Positions 33,831 through 43,649 of a stretch of DNA of 49,467 nucleotides are shown piece after piece. Source of the stretch: Limnoraphis robusta CS-951 (lineage in GTDB: Bacteria > Cyanobacteriota > Cyanobacteriia > Cyanobacteriales > Microcoleaceae); assembly GCF_000972705.2 (NCBI RefSeq), contig NZ_LATL02000056.1:1-49467 (forward strand), in the 5' to 3' direction. Every line of letters starts with the position of its first letter. Within the stretch, counting starts at the first letter, position 1. The notes beneath the pieces were generated by a model, which had not been told where the DNA came from, ran no database searches, and was given only the letters and a program-made list of their open reading frames with translations. Both the position numbers and the translations under genes were made by a program.

Positions 33831-35513
33831 TTACCCCAGTTTTTTCGAGAGTAAACATTTACACAGTTGAGAGGCTCCGTGATCAAGAGCTTGTTCTGCG
33901 GCTTCAAGGAGCTGTTCGGGAGAACTCGCAGGTTTGGGAATGGTGCTAGCGATACCAAAACTCATGGATAGATATTGTTTCTCACATCGAGATTCTGAAA
34001 TCAACTTGATTTTCTCTACTTTAGTCTGAATGGTTTCTACCAGTTGTACGGCTTGGGTTGAATGGGCTTTGGGTAACAACACTGCAAACTCGGTTTCATC
34101 ATAACGAGCAACGATATGATGGGGATTTTTCACGGCTGTATTGATAGCTTCAGCGACTTGTTTTATAAATTGTCCCGCCGAATGTTCACCATAGGTTTCT
34201 CGATAAAACTGATAGTAGTTTAGATCGCACAAAACCATAGACAAGGGTAAGGATTCTTGGCAGAGATGCTCCCATTTTTTGTAGAGATAGTCATTAAAGC
34301 TTTGACGGTTCAAGAGTTGAGTAAAGCTATCAACTCCTGATAAGTATTTTAATTTCTTCTTGGCTTCTTCGAGTTGTTGGTAGAGTGAGGCTTGATGGAT
34401 GGCGATTGAGAGTTGATTGGCAAAACTATATATTAATTTTAAATCTGATTCTTGCCAACTATACCCGGGATTTTTCATCACCATACTGAGACTTCCCCAA
34501 ATCTCTGACTGACTGTATAACGGCACAGGTAGCCAAGCTCCTGGACAATTTTGCATGAACTGCTCAATTTTGCGTTCGTCTATTTTTACTTCGGGGTTTG
34601 AGGTTGAACTTTCAGTCATATGAGCGGGAACTTTCAGAGGAATTGAGGATTGATCTCTCTCAAATTTCAAGATTTTTCGAGCATCAAATCGTAAAAGTTG
34701 TGGATGGTCTAATTTTTTTATCGGTTCTAAGTTTTGATCAGAATTTAACGCTAATTCTGCTTCGGGAGAACGGTATTCTGCTCGACTCAGCCAACATTGT
34801 TCATCGGAGAGATATTCAACGATTTGGACGGATAAAACGGCAAAAAGCCTCCCGATTTCTTCGACGGCGGCGGCAAAAACAATCTCTAAGTTAAAGGAAG
34901 ATCGCATGACTTGCGTAAGTCGATTTAAGGCTTGTTCTCGTCGATTTTGTTGTTTAATGTCCTGTTCCATTTGTTTGCGATCGCTGATGTCAATTGCTCG
35001 ACACAGATAGCCTTGAAATTGATTGTCTTGATCTCGTAGAACGTTTACTGATAATTTTACCCAAATGAATTGACTGTTTTTATGATAGAGTTTTATTTCG
35101 TATCTTTCTTCTTGACTGCTGAGATTTTTGTAGGAACAAAGTTGAGCAAAGGCTGGATGATCTTGATCTAAAAAGTTTCGGAGGGATTTATTGATCATTT
35201 CCTCTATTGTATATCCCAGCATTTCTGCCATCTTTGAGTTTAAAAAGGTAATTTTTTTGTCTGTATCTAAAATCAAAATTCCTTCCAGCCCAGTTTGCAA
35301 AAATTGCTCGGTAAATTGTTTGATATTATTCAAATCAAACACGGAAAAATTGGAATTTAATTCAACTTCTGTATAAGGTGTGATTCCTGAACAACCATAA
35401 TGCTCTAAAAGGGGCATTTCTTGATGACACCGAACACAAAATCCGACCTTTTTATGATCACTAATATGAACCAATAGGGGTTCAGAACAGCACGGACACA
35501 AAAACTTATGCAC
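33831..35513 (-). CDS. Zinc ribbon-PAS-GAF protein with degenerate GGDEF domain
   Basis: The 560-residue product begins at GTG 35513, supported by AAGGAGGTGA just upstream. It opens with a CPCC...CVRC four-Cys zinc ribbon (C6, C9, C26, C29). A PAS domain (about 62-182, with LEGILILDTDKKITFLN and AIDISDRK), a GAF domain (about 195-375) and a diguanylate-cyclase-type domain (about 390-545) follow. The active-site GGDEF is DETEF (472-476), so both Gly and the Asp are changed and c-di-GMP synthesis is unlikely. It may instead bind nucleotide or act as a partner. No membrane helix is seen, so it is cytoplasmic. Confidence 0.85.
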   Translation of the reverse strand: MHKFLCPCCSEPLLVHISDHKKVGFCVRCHQEMPLLEHYGCSGITPYTEVELNSNFSVFDLNNIKQFTEQFLQTGLEGILILDTDKKITFLNSKMAEMLGYTIEEMINKSLRNFLDQDHPAFAQLCSYKNLSSQEERYEIKLYHKNSQFIWVKLSVNVLRDQDNQFQGYLCRAIDISDRKQMEQDIKQQNRREQALNRLTQVMRSSFNLEIVFAAAVEEIGRLFAVLSVQIVEYLSDEQCWLSRAEYRSPEAELALNSDQNLEPIKKLDHPQLLRFDARKILKFERDQSSIPLKVPAHMTESSTSNPEVKIDERKIEQFMQNCPGAWLPVPLYSQSEIWGSLSMVMKNPGYSWQESDLKLIYSFANQLSIAIHQASLYQQLEEAKKKLKYLSGVDSFTQLLNRQSFNDYLYKKWEHLCQESLPLSMVLCDLNYYQFYRETYGEHSAGQFIKQVAEAINTAVKNPHHIVARYDETEFAVLLPKAHSTQAVQLVETIQTKVEKIKLISESRCEKQYLSMSFGIASTIPKPASSPEQLLEAAEQALDHGASQLCKCLLSKKLG

Positions 35514-35835
35514 AGCTCGAACTCACCTCCTTATATTTTTTGTTATTAAATAGAGGTTATAAGATTAAGGATACGTCAGTCACCGGAACTTATTTATAGT
35601 TTTTTACAATTCTTATGTAAATTTGTTGCAAAGCATACAGAAATTTAAAGATTTGAAGAATTATTTGAATATTTTTTAAATCGTTATAACTTTTGATGCT
35701 TTTTATAAACTTTTGATAAGTTTTAAATTTTTGGGTCTTAATGTGCATCCCTGGGAATAGAGATGCTGTTCAAAATCACAAAAATTAGTCCCAGTATATT
35801 GTCTTCAGGAATAATACTGGAAGATTAGACTTTTT
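35514..35835. other. AT-rich intergenic region
   Basis: No gene or strong hairpin was found between the glycosidase-like gene and the GGDEF-type gene, which share a strand. It holds the ribosome binding site and probably the promoter of the latter. Confidence 0.5.
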
Positions 35836-37191
35836 TCAACTTATTGTAAGCAAGTAGCTTTCGTGCAGTTGAACGTTAGGAATGGTCAAGCGTACAATTT
35901 GATTATTAACCGTAATCTGCTCTTGTCTGACTTTCTCTAGTTGGGTAATGACTTTTTCTCCCGAGTCTGGTATTCTTTGGACGGCAAAGGTTAACGGTTT
36001 TCCCTCACGAGCAATATTAAGCTGTTGCAAATTTCTCAGCGTCAGAACAACGGTTGCTTTCCCAGGTGAGGCGCCTTGTTCAAAATAACCAAACAAAATT
36101 TGAGCTTGATTTTGTGCATTCGACTGACTGGCTAAGGCGACTACTCTCGGGTTACTCGACTCGCTTTTTACTCGTGAACTAAACCCATCGGCGTAGGCTT
36201 TATAAACCCACCAAGCGGCTCTGGGGGCGGACTGTTCGGGCGTGACTAAACCATCAAGGCTTTCATTAAAGCAGTTATTGCGTCCCCCTGCAACGGGTTC
36301 CCAACAGGCTTTACAAGCGCCGTCAACTCGACTTTGTTCGGTATAAGCCAGATATCCTAAAATCTCTGCGGGGCGATATTGAGCAATTGGCCCGACAATT
36401 TCATTGATATAAATTTTCTGAATTTTCAGGCTTTGATAGTTGGGGTTCTGCACAAATGAACGCCGCACTTCATTCACATGATCATTGATTCGAGTAATTT
36501 CTTGATCATTGAGTTCATGCCATGCAATAAAATTAACTTCTAGGTTATTATTTTTGCAATAATCTAAGAATTCTCTGAGAAAACCTTGATCATATTTGGC
36601 AATACTCGGCCCTCCAATCATTACATTTGGCCCGAGTTCTTGGCGAATCACAGTATAGGCGCGTTTGTAGGTTTCAAAAAACTGTGATCGGCTTCCTCGC
36701 CAAAAGGGATCTTTTAAGTCGGGTTCATTCCAAACATCCCAGATCATCTTTTTATCTTTGTGTTGTTGAGCAATTTTTCTAACGTGTTCTTCCCATTTAC
36801 TGTAATCTTCATAGGGCCAACCACGTGGTTTTCCATAGCCCCAAGTATCACTTAATAGTAACTGAAATTGAGAACCTAATGCTGTAATTTTAGGATAATG
36901 ATTGAGTGTTGATGTCCGCCAAAATTTCGGTTGTAAGGGACTTAACATATTATTGGGTGGCTTACTATCACCAATTCCATACAAAAAACCACTCATGGAA
37001 TGAATCCCTGTTTGAGGTACACCAAAATCAATTGCAACGGTGGCTTGAGTTTGTCCGAATACAGGTGAATGTCCGATCAAAAACGTGAGTAAAGCAGAAC
37101 TCACAAAAAACAACACAAAAAAGGTTTTTATAGGATTAAATTTTCCAGGTTTAAACCCGGAAAATAGACTTGAATTTTTGAATTGCTGCAT
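35836..37191 (-). CDS. Exported glycoside hydrolase-like protein (clan GH-A, GH39-like)
   Basis: This 451-residue protein has an N-terminal hydrophobic signal/anchor (TFFVLFFVSSALLTFLI) and a TIM-barrel of clan GH-A character. WDVWNEPD provides the acid/base Glu (E156) and YINEIV a candidate nucleophile Glu (E264). The arrangement recalls GH39 xylosidase-like enzymes, but substrate cannot be told. The C-terminal 100 residues form a beta-sandwich. ATG 37191 is chosen over an earlier TTG. Neighbours give no pathway, so a role in exopolysaccharide or sheath turnover is only a guess. Confidence 0.65.
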   Translation of the reverse strand: MQQFKNSSLFSGFKPGKFNPIKTFFVLFFVSSALLTFLIGHSPVFGQTQATVAIDFGVPQTGIHSMSGFLYGIGDSKPPNNMLSPLQPKFWRTSTLNHYPKITALGSQFQLLLSDTWGYGKPRGWPYEDYSKWEEHVRKIAQQHKDKKMIWDVWNEPDLKDPFWRGSRSQFFETYKRAYTVIRQELGPNVMIGGPSIAKYDQGFLREFLDYCKNNNLEVNFIAWHELNDQEITRINDHVNEVRRSFVQNPNYQSLKIQKIYINEIVGPIAQYRPAEILGYLAYTEQSRVDGACKACWEPVAGGRNNCFNESLDGLVTPEQSAPRAAWWVYKAYADGFSSRVKSESSNPRVVALASQSNAQNQAQILFGYFEQGASPGKATVVLTLRNLQQLNIAREGKPLTFAVQRIPDSGEKVITQLEKVRQEQITVNNQIVRLTIPNVQLHESYLLTIS

Positions 37192-37200
37192 CGTTAACAA

Positions 37201-37501
37201 TATACTAATTTTGACTAGATTCTCTCTCTTGTGATCATTTTTAGGTTGAAAAAATGAATTAGATTCATTCTATCATAATATCTAAAAAAAGAATGCTACA
37301 GATCAATCTTCAGCTTATGTGGCAATCTTAGACGGGTTTATTTAGGGGTTGGTGGGAAGTATATATTTGTTCGGAACCTGCCCCTATAGCATTCCCTATC
37401 CATCATCTGTAGCCAACATTAAGCGATTTCATAGACAACCAGAAAAAAGGAGGAATGAAGACCGTTTTTTTCATTCTCTCCTTGGTAAATTTCAGTTAAT
37501 T
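37201..37501. other. Intergenic region with one degenerate GC-rich repeat copy
   Basis: It holds a diverged member (37330-37388) of the repeat family clustered at 47.9-49.4 kb, and otherwise no gene. A short CT-rich tail precedes the gor stop. Confidence 0.55.
37330..37388 (+). repeat. Diverged copy of the MITE-like GC-rich repeat
   Basis: GACGGGTTTATTTAGG and TTCGGAACCTGCCCCTATA match the ends of the repeats at 47876 and 48026. It is the only copy seen away from the cluster. Confidence 0.6.
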
Positions 37502-38848
37502 CTAACGCATCGTCACGAATTCTTCGCCACTGCTGGGGTGAATTCCCATCGTATTATCAAAGTCTTTTTTCGTTGCACCCATATTCACAGCGATCGCCAC
37601 GCCTTGAATGAGTTCGGCTGCATCTTTACCGACCATATGCGCTCCTAAAACGCGATCAGTATTGCTTTCAACGACTAACTTCATAAACACTTTTTCGTCC
37701 GATCCAGTTAAACTATGAAACATGGGACGAAAACGGGCTTTATAGCATTTTATAGCCTCTCCAAATTTTTCTTTTGCTTGTTCTTCGGTCATGCCCACTG
37801 TTGCAGCTTCGGGCTGAGAAAAAACAGCCGTTGCAATATTTTCATGGCTAATTAATCGCGGTGTATGACCATATTCAGTATCCGCAAAAGCGCGACCTTC
37901 CGCAATCGCAACGGGGGTTAAATTCACCCGATCTGTGCAGTCTCCTACCGCATAAATATTCGGTTGAGAGGTTTGACTATCTGGAGTAACAGCGATCGCA
38001 TTCGCATTGACTTCGACTCCGGCATTTTCTAACATTAATCCGCCTAAATTGGGTTGACGACCTGTTGCACAAAGGAGTTGATCAACGATTAACGGGTTTT
38101 CTGCTTGTTCACCTGTGAGGGTAATTTTCAAGCCTTCATCGGTTTTTTCAATTTTTTCAATGGTGGTATTGGTGTGAAAATTAACGCCATGTTTACTCAT
38201 TCCTTCTTGAATATTGCTGCGGATATCTTGATCAAATCCATGCAAAATAAAATCTCGGCGAATAATTTGCGTCACCTGACTTCCTAAACCGTTTAAAATT
38301 CCAGCAAATTCTACTCCAATATAACCGCCACCCCAAACCGCAAATCGTTTCGGTTGTTCACTTAAAAGAAACATATCATCCGATGAAATACTGTGTTCAA
38401 TTCCGGGAATATCGGGTTTAATTGGATGTCCTCCTGTTGCGATTAAAATTTTATCGGCGGTGACTTTGCGATCGCCCACTTCTAGGGTATGTGGATCAAT
38501 AAATTTAGCATATCCTCGAATGAGTTCAACGCCTGCTTTTTCCAAAAAACTAATATGAAGTTCACTTAAACGTCGAACTTCTTTATCCACCACATCGACT
38601 AATTTTTTCCAATCAAAAGAGGGTTCGACCTCACTCCAACCATAGCCGACTGCATCTTTATAATAGTGGGAAAAATGAGACGCATAAACCATCAATTTTT
38701 TGGGGACACAACCGCGAATCACGCAGGTTCCGCCGACTAAATCATTTTCTGCGATCGCCACTTTTGCGCCATAGGAAGCCGCCCGTTTAGAAGAGGCTAA
38801 CCCGCCTGAACCTGCACCAATTACAAACAGATCGTAGTCATAAGCCAT
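37502..38848 (-). CDS. gor: Glutathione reductase
   Basis: A 448-residue NADPH-dependent flavoenzyme that keeps glutathione reduced. FAD motif GAGSGG is at 11-16 and the redox pair is C42 and C47 in GGTCVIRGCVPKK. The second dinucleotide motif GGGYIGVEF is followed by IIRRDFIL, with Arg residues suited to NADPH. The C-terminal active site is MGIHPSSGEEFVTMR. It is close in look to cyanobacterial and plant-type enzymes. Confidence 0.95.
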   Translation of the reverse strand: MAYDYDLFVIGAGSGGLASSKRAASYGAKVAIAENDLVGGTCVIRGCVPKKLMVYASHFSHYYKDAVGYGWSEVEPSFDWKKLVDVVDKEVRRLSELHISFLEKAGVELIRGYAKFIDPHTLEVGDRKVTADKILIATGGHPIKPDIPGIEHSISSDDMFLLSEQPKRFAVWGGGYIGVEFAGILNGLGSQVTQIIRRDFILHGFDQDIRSNIQEGMSKHGVNFHTNTTIEKIEKTDEGLKITLTGEQAENPLIVDQLLCATGRQPNLGGLMLENAGVEVNANAIAVTPDSQTSQPNIYAVGDCTDRVNLTPVAIAEGRAFADTEYGHTPRLISHENIATAVFSQPEAATVGMTEEQAKEKFGEAIKCYKARFRPMFHSLTGSDEKVFMKLVVESNTDRVLGAHMVGKDAAELIQGVAIAVNMGATKKDFDNTMGIHPSSGEEFVTMR

Positions 38849-39052
38849 AATAAAATCGCCTCTTGTAGAGAATTTTCTGAAGTCATTTCCTGGTGGTCAA
38901 CTGAATTGTGCAGTTAACTCCTATTGTTTATTGTAATGAGTTAGGGGCTGCAATTTTCAATCGGTTGTTAAAGCATTCATCTTTTGCTAGGATCGGAACC
39001 AATACTCTCACAGTTTAGTTTAAGGCTCAACCCATATATTATAACTCGGATT

Positions 39053-39436
39053 ATGGCACAAAACTTTGACCCTTCTACCCCAATTAACCCTGAAACAAGC
39101 CTTGCTGATCCTGTTGATGTTCAGGTGATTTCCGAACCTCTCAGTAACCCCAGCAACCGCTTTGGCTTTTTTCTGTTAACTTCCGACTCGGATATTGTCG
39201 AATTAACCAATGATGTCATTGAGAATTATCCTGGTGGAATATTCGCCCTAGCAGGTGATGATTATGTTCGCGGTTCAGAGAATGATGAGTTGATTTATGG
39301 GAATTCGGGTCAAGATGTTTTACTCGGAAAAGCGGGTAATGATACGATACGAGGCGGTCAAGATTTTGACGTGATTGCAGGTGGAGAAGGGAATGATCTC
39401 CTGCATGGAAACAAAGATAATGATCGACGTTTCTAA
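39053..39436 (+). CDS. Short RTX/hemolysin-type calcium-binding protein
   Basis: The 127-residue product contains several RTX nonapeptide units (LAGDDYVRGSENDELIYG, LLGKAGNDTIRGG, IAGGEGNDLLHGN), which bind calcium in secreted proteins. It ends abruptly in NDRRF, where more repeats and a secretion signal would normally follow, so it may be truncated. The N-terminal 50 residues are Pro/Ser-rich without a signal peptide, as usual for type I secretion. ATG 39053 fits better than an in-frame start 23 codons upstream. Confidence 0.7.
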   Translation: MAQNFDPSTPINPETSLADPVDVQVISEPLSNPSNRFGFFLLTSDSDIVELTNDVIENYPGGIFALAGDDYVRGSENDELIYGNSGQDVLLGKAGNDTIRGGQDFDVIAGGEGNDLLHGNKDNDRRF

Positions 39437-39548
39437 TCAAGATTTAGCCTTCGGTTAAGTAGGAGCGCTGCGGTTGGCGCCCTCAAAGCTTCTCAATAGC
39501 AATCCCATCAATTAAAATAAAACTTTAAGTGAAAAGGAGGCCTAAAAC

Positions 39549-40154
39549 TTGAAACTCATTTTAGTGGCACCCAACCCTGCTTTAACTGCGGCTTTTCGAG
39601 AACATTTCCACTATTTACCCGATGTGGAAATTATTAATAACTCGTTTGAAGCAGTATCGGAGTATGATTGTTTAGTGAGTCCAGCTAACTCTTTTGGGTT
39701 AATGGATGGTGGAATAGATGCAGCAATTATTAGTTTTTTTGGCAAAGAATTAATGATGCGAGTTCAAGAAAAGATTTTAACAGAATATCTCGGTGAACAA
39801 CCAGTGGGAACCTGTTTAATTGTCGAAACTCAACATCCCAAACATCCTTTTTTAGCCCATACACCAACCATGCGAGTTCCGATGTCTATTACAGGAACAG
39901 ATATTCCTTATACTGCAATGTGGGCGATGTTATTGGAAATTCGCCGTTATAATTTACATCACAAACGAAACATTAAATCTGTTCTTTGTCCGGGTTTAGG
40001 GACAGGAATCGGTAGAGTTCCCTATTCAGAAGCCGCCCGTCAAATGGCTTTAGCTTACGATCATTTTGTTTATCCACCGACTTCTATTAATAATTTTTTT
40101 GCAGCAGAAAGACAACTTCAAATTTGGGAAGGGGGAAAGCATCATAAAATGTAA
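39549..40154 (+). CDS. Macrodomain protein
   Basis: The 201-residue product is a macro (ADP-ribose-binding) domain: LVSPANSFGLMDGGID is the ligand loop and VLCPGLGTGIGRVPYSEAARQM the second one. Macrodomains bind or remove ADP-ribose from proteins or nucleic acids. Start is TTG 39549, supported by AAGGAGG eight bases upstream (39535-39541). No ADP-ribosyltransferase partner is nearby, so a general repair or stress role is inferred. It converges with the Uma2 gene. Confidence 0.85.
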   Translation: MKLILVAPNPALTAAFREHFHYLPDVEIINNSFEAVSEYDCLVSPANSFGLMDGGIDAAIISFFGKELMMRVQEKILTEYLGEQPVGTCLIVETQHPKHPFLAHTPTMRVPMSITGTDIPYTAMWAMLLEIRRYNLHHKRNIKSVLCPGLGTGIGRVPYSEAARQMALAYDHFVYPPTSINNFFAAERQLQIWEGGKHHKM

Positions 40155-40157
40155 GTT

Positions 40158-40721
40158 TCAATCTTCATCAAAGACAACAGGCCAAAGTTCTTCTATCACT
40201 AATTCCCATTCCGGGAGAAGTTCGGGGACCGTTAAAATATCACCATTTCCCAAGACAATGACAGGTTGATCGGGCTGATAAACTTCTACTTGATAAGTAT
40301 CTGGGTCAATTATAATAGCAACTTGTACCCCTTGTTCGATATAGATTTGTATTTTATCTCGCAGTTTTTTTAGGCGATCGCTTTGAGATTTGACTTCAAC
40401 AACGAGATCGGGAACGAGAGAAGCAAAATAGCGAATACTGCGAGGAAGGCGATCGCGTAAAACAAAAGAAACATCAGGCGCTTTCAAGTCACTATTCGGT
40501 AAAATAAAGCCCCCGGCTGAGTCAAAAACCCGCCCCAGACGCCGAGGTTTTACCCAATTGCGGAGTTGGCTAGCAAATTCTAGAGAAACTTCACTAGAGA
40601 CGATATCTGATGGCCCCATAATTGTAATCTTACCTTCTTCGAGTTCGAGTTGATAGTCTAAGTCTGCTTCACTGAGAATTGACTGAATTTTTTCTACATC
40701 TTTGACCGTCATTTTAGTCAT
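40158..40721 (-). CDS. Uma2-family (DUF820) protein
   Basis: This 187-residue member of the PD-(D/E)xK-like Uma2 family has YQLELEEGKITIMGPSDIVSSEVS, LKAPDVSFV (catalytic Asp) and PDLVVEVKSQSDRLKKLRDKI. It belongs to a different subgroup from the one at 18614. Its function is unproven. It lies 42 bases downstream of the ABC exporter gene on the same strand, perhaps co-transcribed. Confidence 0.85.
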   Translation of the reverse strand: MTKMTVKDVEKIQSILSEADLDYQLELEEGKITIMGPSDIVSSEVSLEFASQLRNWVKPRRLGRVFDSAGGFILPNSDLKAPDVSFVLRDRLPRSIRYFASLVPDLVVEVKSQSDRLKKLRDKIQIYIEQGVQVAIIIDPDTYQVEVYQPDQPVIVLGNGDILTVPELLPEWELVIEELWPVVFDED

Positions 40722-40763
40722 GCTAGATCACTCCAAATATGTTCTGATAATTTATTGTAACGG

Positions 40764-42557
40764 TTAACTTTGTAAAGCGTGCATGATCGCAAATAAACCT
40801 TGATGTTCTAATAACTGTTCGTGATTTCCCACTTCAATAATTTTCCCTTTTTCTAACACGACGATGCGATCAGCTTTGCGAATAGTTGAGAGGCGATGGG
40901 CGACAATAAATGTTGTTCTATTTTGAACTAACCGATCTAACGCTTCTTGAATTAACGACTCAGAAACCGTATCTAAAGAAGAGGTCGCTTCATCTAAAAT
41001 TAACACACGCGGATCACGAATTAAAGCCCGTGCAATTGCGATTCGTTGGCGTTGTCCTCCTGAGAGTTTAACGCCATTTTCTCCAATTTGTGTTTCTAGT
41101 CCGTGAGGGAGATTTTGTATAAATTCATCGGCGTTTGATTCTATAACAACTTGTTTTAACCGTTGTTCACTGACGGTATCTTTACCATATAAAATATTTT
41201 CTCGGACGGTTCCTTCAAATAAAATTGTTTCCTGAGAAACCACCGATAAAAATTGGCGATAAGTTCTCAAGTCTAGGGAATTCATCTCTTTTCCATCCAG
41301 TTTAATTTGACCCGAAGTTGGGCGCAAAAACCCGATAATTAAGTTTAACAAGGTTGATTTTCCCGCACCCGATGGCCCAACAATGGCTATCGTTTCTCCG
41401 GGTTTAACCTGTAGAGAAAAATCGACAATTGCAGTTTGGTTTCGACTCTCGGGATAAACATAACAAACCGACTCAAAACAAAACTCTCCTTTTAGTCGTT
41501 TAACGGGTGTTTTTCCTTTATTTTGTTCAACATCAGGACATTCTAAAACTTCCCCAATACTTGACAACGCCTCAAACCCTTTTCCGATTTGGGGAAGGAC
41601 TCCTAAAATCTGCACAACTGAACCTGTAATTGAGTCAAAATATCCCGTTAATAAGACGACATCTCCGACGGTAATTCCCCATTTTCCAGTATAGGCTAAC
41701 CAAGCGGAGGCTAATAAGCAAACTAGGTTAAAAGATCGCAAACTCACCCAAGATGCAGCATTCGCTAAAGCGTTGATTAAATCGAGTTTAATACTGGCTT
41801 GTTTGAGGGTTTTTAAACGTTGTTCGGTGCGATAAATTTCCGCTTCTTCGGCACCATGAGCGCGAGTAATGGGAATCAGTTTCAGCATTTCAATTAAATA
41901 GGCTGAAGTGGTTTCCATCTGTTGACGAAAGACGGAGTTTCGAGAACGAATTGGCGTGCGAAAATATCGAATTAACGTAACAGCTACCGGAATGGTTCCC
42001 ACGAAAAAAATCAAAAATCCAGGAGCGCGAATGGCGGTAATGATAATGGCAATTACAATCGTTAAAATGGATGAAGGGAGATACTGAAAAATCTGAGTTG
42101 TTAATAGGGCGACGGCTTCTACATCTCGCAGTAACTTGTTTTGAATCGCTCCTGAATTTCGTTGTTGATGAAAGCCAATTGAAAGATATTGCAGTTGACG
42201 AGTAATCGCCGATCTGAGGTTATATTCCATTGAATGAGTGGCGGTACTCAAGAAGCGAATATGAAGATAATGGGTGGGAGTATTTTGAAGAATTGAAAAG
42301 GCTAAAAAAGCTCCATTGAACCAGAGTTCTGATAAACTGTGAGTGCTTGGACTGGAGATAATATCAATAATATTGGCAATAATTAAGGGTCGAATCCATT
42401 CAGGACTGTGCTTAATCAGGTAAAATAGCATTGATAGCCCGATATAGCGTAGATCGTTTTGATAGAGGTAGAGTAAAGTTTTAAACGGGCGATCGCTACG
42501 ATAGTCTGAAAAAAACTTATTCGGCAACGGTTGAGAAGATGCGGTAAAATCGTTCAC
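40764..42557 (-). CDS. ABC exporter, fused membrane and ATPase domains
   Basis: A 597-residue half-transporter that works as a dimer. About six membrane helices (about 30-325) precede the nucleotide-binding domain, with Walker A GPSGAGKST (394-402), signature LSGGQRQR near 500, Walker B VLILDEATSSLD and switch His (IVAHRLST). It resembles MsbA/multidrug-type exporters; the substrate cannot be told. It lacks any peptidase or inhibitor domain. Confidence 0.93.
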   Translation of the reverse strand: MNDFTASSQPLPNKFFSDYRSDRPFKTLLYLYQNDLRYIGLSMLFYLIKHSPEWIRPLIIANIIDIISSPSTHSLSELWFNGAFLAFSILQNTPTHYLHIRFLSTATHSMEYNLRSAITRQLQYLSIGFHQQRNSGAIQNKLLRDVEAVALLTTQIFQYLPSSILTIVIAIIITAIRAPGFLIFFVGTIPVAVTLIRYFRTPIRSRNSVFRQQMETTSAYLIEMLKLIPITRAHGAEEAEIYRTEQRLKTLKQASIKLDLINALANAASWVSLRSFNLVCLLASAWLAYTGKWGITVGDVVLLTGYFDSITGSVVQILGVLPQIGKGFEALSSIGEVLECPDVEQNKGKTPVKRLKGEFCFESVCYVYPESRNQTAIVDFSLQVKPGETIAIVGPSGAGKSTLLNLIIGFLRPTSGQIKLDGKEMNSLDLRTYRQFLSVVSQETILFEGTVRENILYGKDTVSEQRLKQVVIESNADEFIQNLPHGLETQIGENGVKLSGGQRQRIAIARALIRDPRVLILDEATSSLDTVSESLIQEALDRLVQNRTTFIVAHRLSTIRKADRIVVLEKGKIIEVGNHEQLLEHQGLFAIMHALQS

Positions 42558-42713
42558 GGGTACTCAAGTTTAGGATTAACGATGACTCTGTATTATTGTG
42601 ACATTTTTAAAAAATTTTAACGGGTTTTCAGGCTGGTTGTTTATGAGTTGATCAACGCTATCCTTTTGTGATAAGATAAAGAGATAGAAATTAGAATAAG
42701 GCTTGTCGGCATT

Positions 42714-43412
42714 CTAATTGCTATTCGCCGCTTGACAGTCCCGTAACCACAAACCAATGGCTTGGGCGATCGCACTTTCGCTCGTTTCACCCGGAAGCGG
42801 ATAAAATCCATATTGAGGGTAAGAACTCGACTTGGAAAACATCTTTTCTAACACCCAACCTGTCGGACTTCTTCGCAAAAATAACCAATGATATTGTTTG
42901 AATCTAATAATTTTATTGGGATAATGTTTTCGTTGCCAAGTTTGAAAATAAACCAGATAGGTTTCATCGGGATGATCTAAATTGACATTAAAAGGTAAAG
43001 CTTCAAGTTCATCTAACTGTGTAGCCAGTAAAATATAAATGTCTCGTTCTAATTGACGATTGGTACTCGCCCGTTGAATCACTCGATTGGTATAACTCGG
43101 TAAATCTGGTAACATTTTATCCAGTAACGCTTGTAAATCCGTCGGACAACTGGGTTGATTGACAGAATTCGGACGAATAATCGTTTTAGCAACCGTTAAA
43201 GCCTGAACTGAAAAATCGTTAACAGAATAGGTTATAATTAAGAAAATAGCAACAGTCAGAAAAAAGTAACGTTTAACTTTCTTGATTTTCTGAAGCTTAA
43301 AAAAATCTTGAATTGTTCTCAAAAAAGCAATCCTCCAGCTAGCCCGTTCGTAGTATATCTTTATCTGAGAATTGAGAATTAAGAATAAAAAAGCATCCGA
43401 CTTTACAGACAC
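42714..43412 (-). CDS. Hypothetical membrane-anchored protein
   Basis: The reading frame gives 232 residues from a GTG at 43412. A basic segment then a hydrophobic helix (about 49-68, YFFLTVAIFLIITYS) suggests the true start may be later. The rest is soluble, with LPDLPSYTNRVIQRA and WLFLRRSPTGWVLEKMF, and ends IGLWLRDCQA. I recognise it only as a cyanobacterial conserved type. It would lie in the periplasm or lumen, anchored at its N-terminus. Confidence 0.6.
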   Translation of the reverse strand: MSVKSDAFLFLILNSQIKIYYERASWRIAFLRTIQDFFKLQKIKKVKRYFFLTVAIFLIITYSVNDFSVQALTVAKTIIRPNSVNQPSCPTDLQALLDKMLPDLPSYTNRVIQRASTNRQLERDIYILLATQLDELEALPFNVNLDHPDETYLVYFQTWQRKHYPNKIIRFKQYHWLFLRRSPTGWVLEKMFSKSSSYPQYGFYPLPGETSESAIAQAIGLWLRDCQAANSN

Positions 43413-43649
43413 GCTCTGAACATCTAGACTGACTCATCAATGCTATAGCAGTCGCAAAGTTGCAATTAGGACAGAACAATTCGTCAAACTAGAGTCTAGA
43501 AAGAGTTTGACTTCTGACTTCTGCTATAAATCCCCATTGGCGGAAATCCACCCATCCCAGGAGTTAAGCAGGAACCCAAGAAACGCTACAGTATTAGGTG
43601 AGGTCGGTTATCCGCTCTAGGTTAACCTGAAGTTAAAATAGAAAACTCT

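Noticed and set aside
33831..35513. Active diguanylate cyclase
   Set aside because: GGDEF is replaced by DETEF, removing the GTP-binding glycines and the catalytic acidic residue.
43515..43620. 5S rRNA gene
   Set aside because: Only short words match; the helix I ends do not pair and no other rRNA or tRNA is near, so it is kept only as a low-interest observation.
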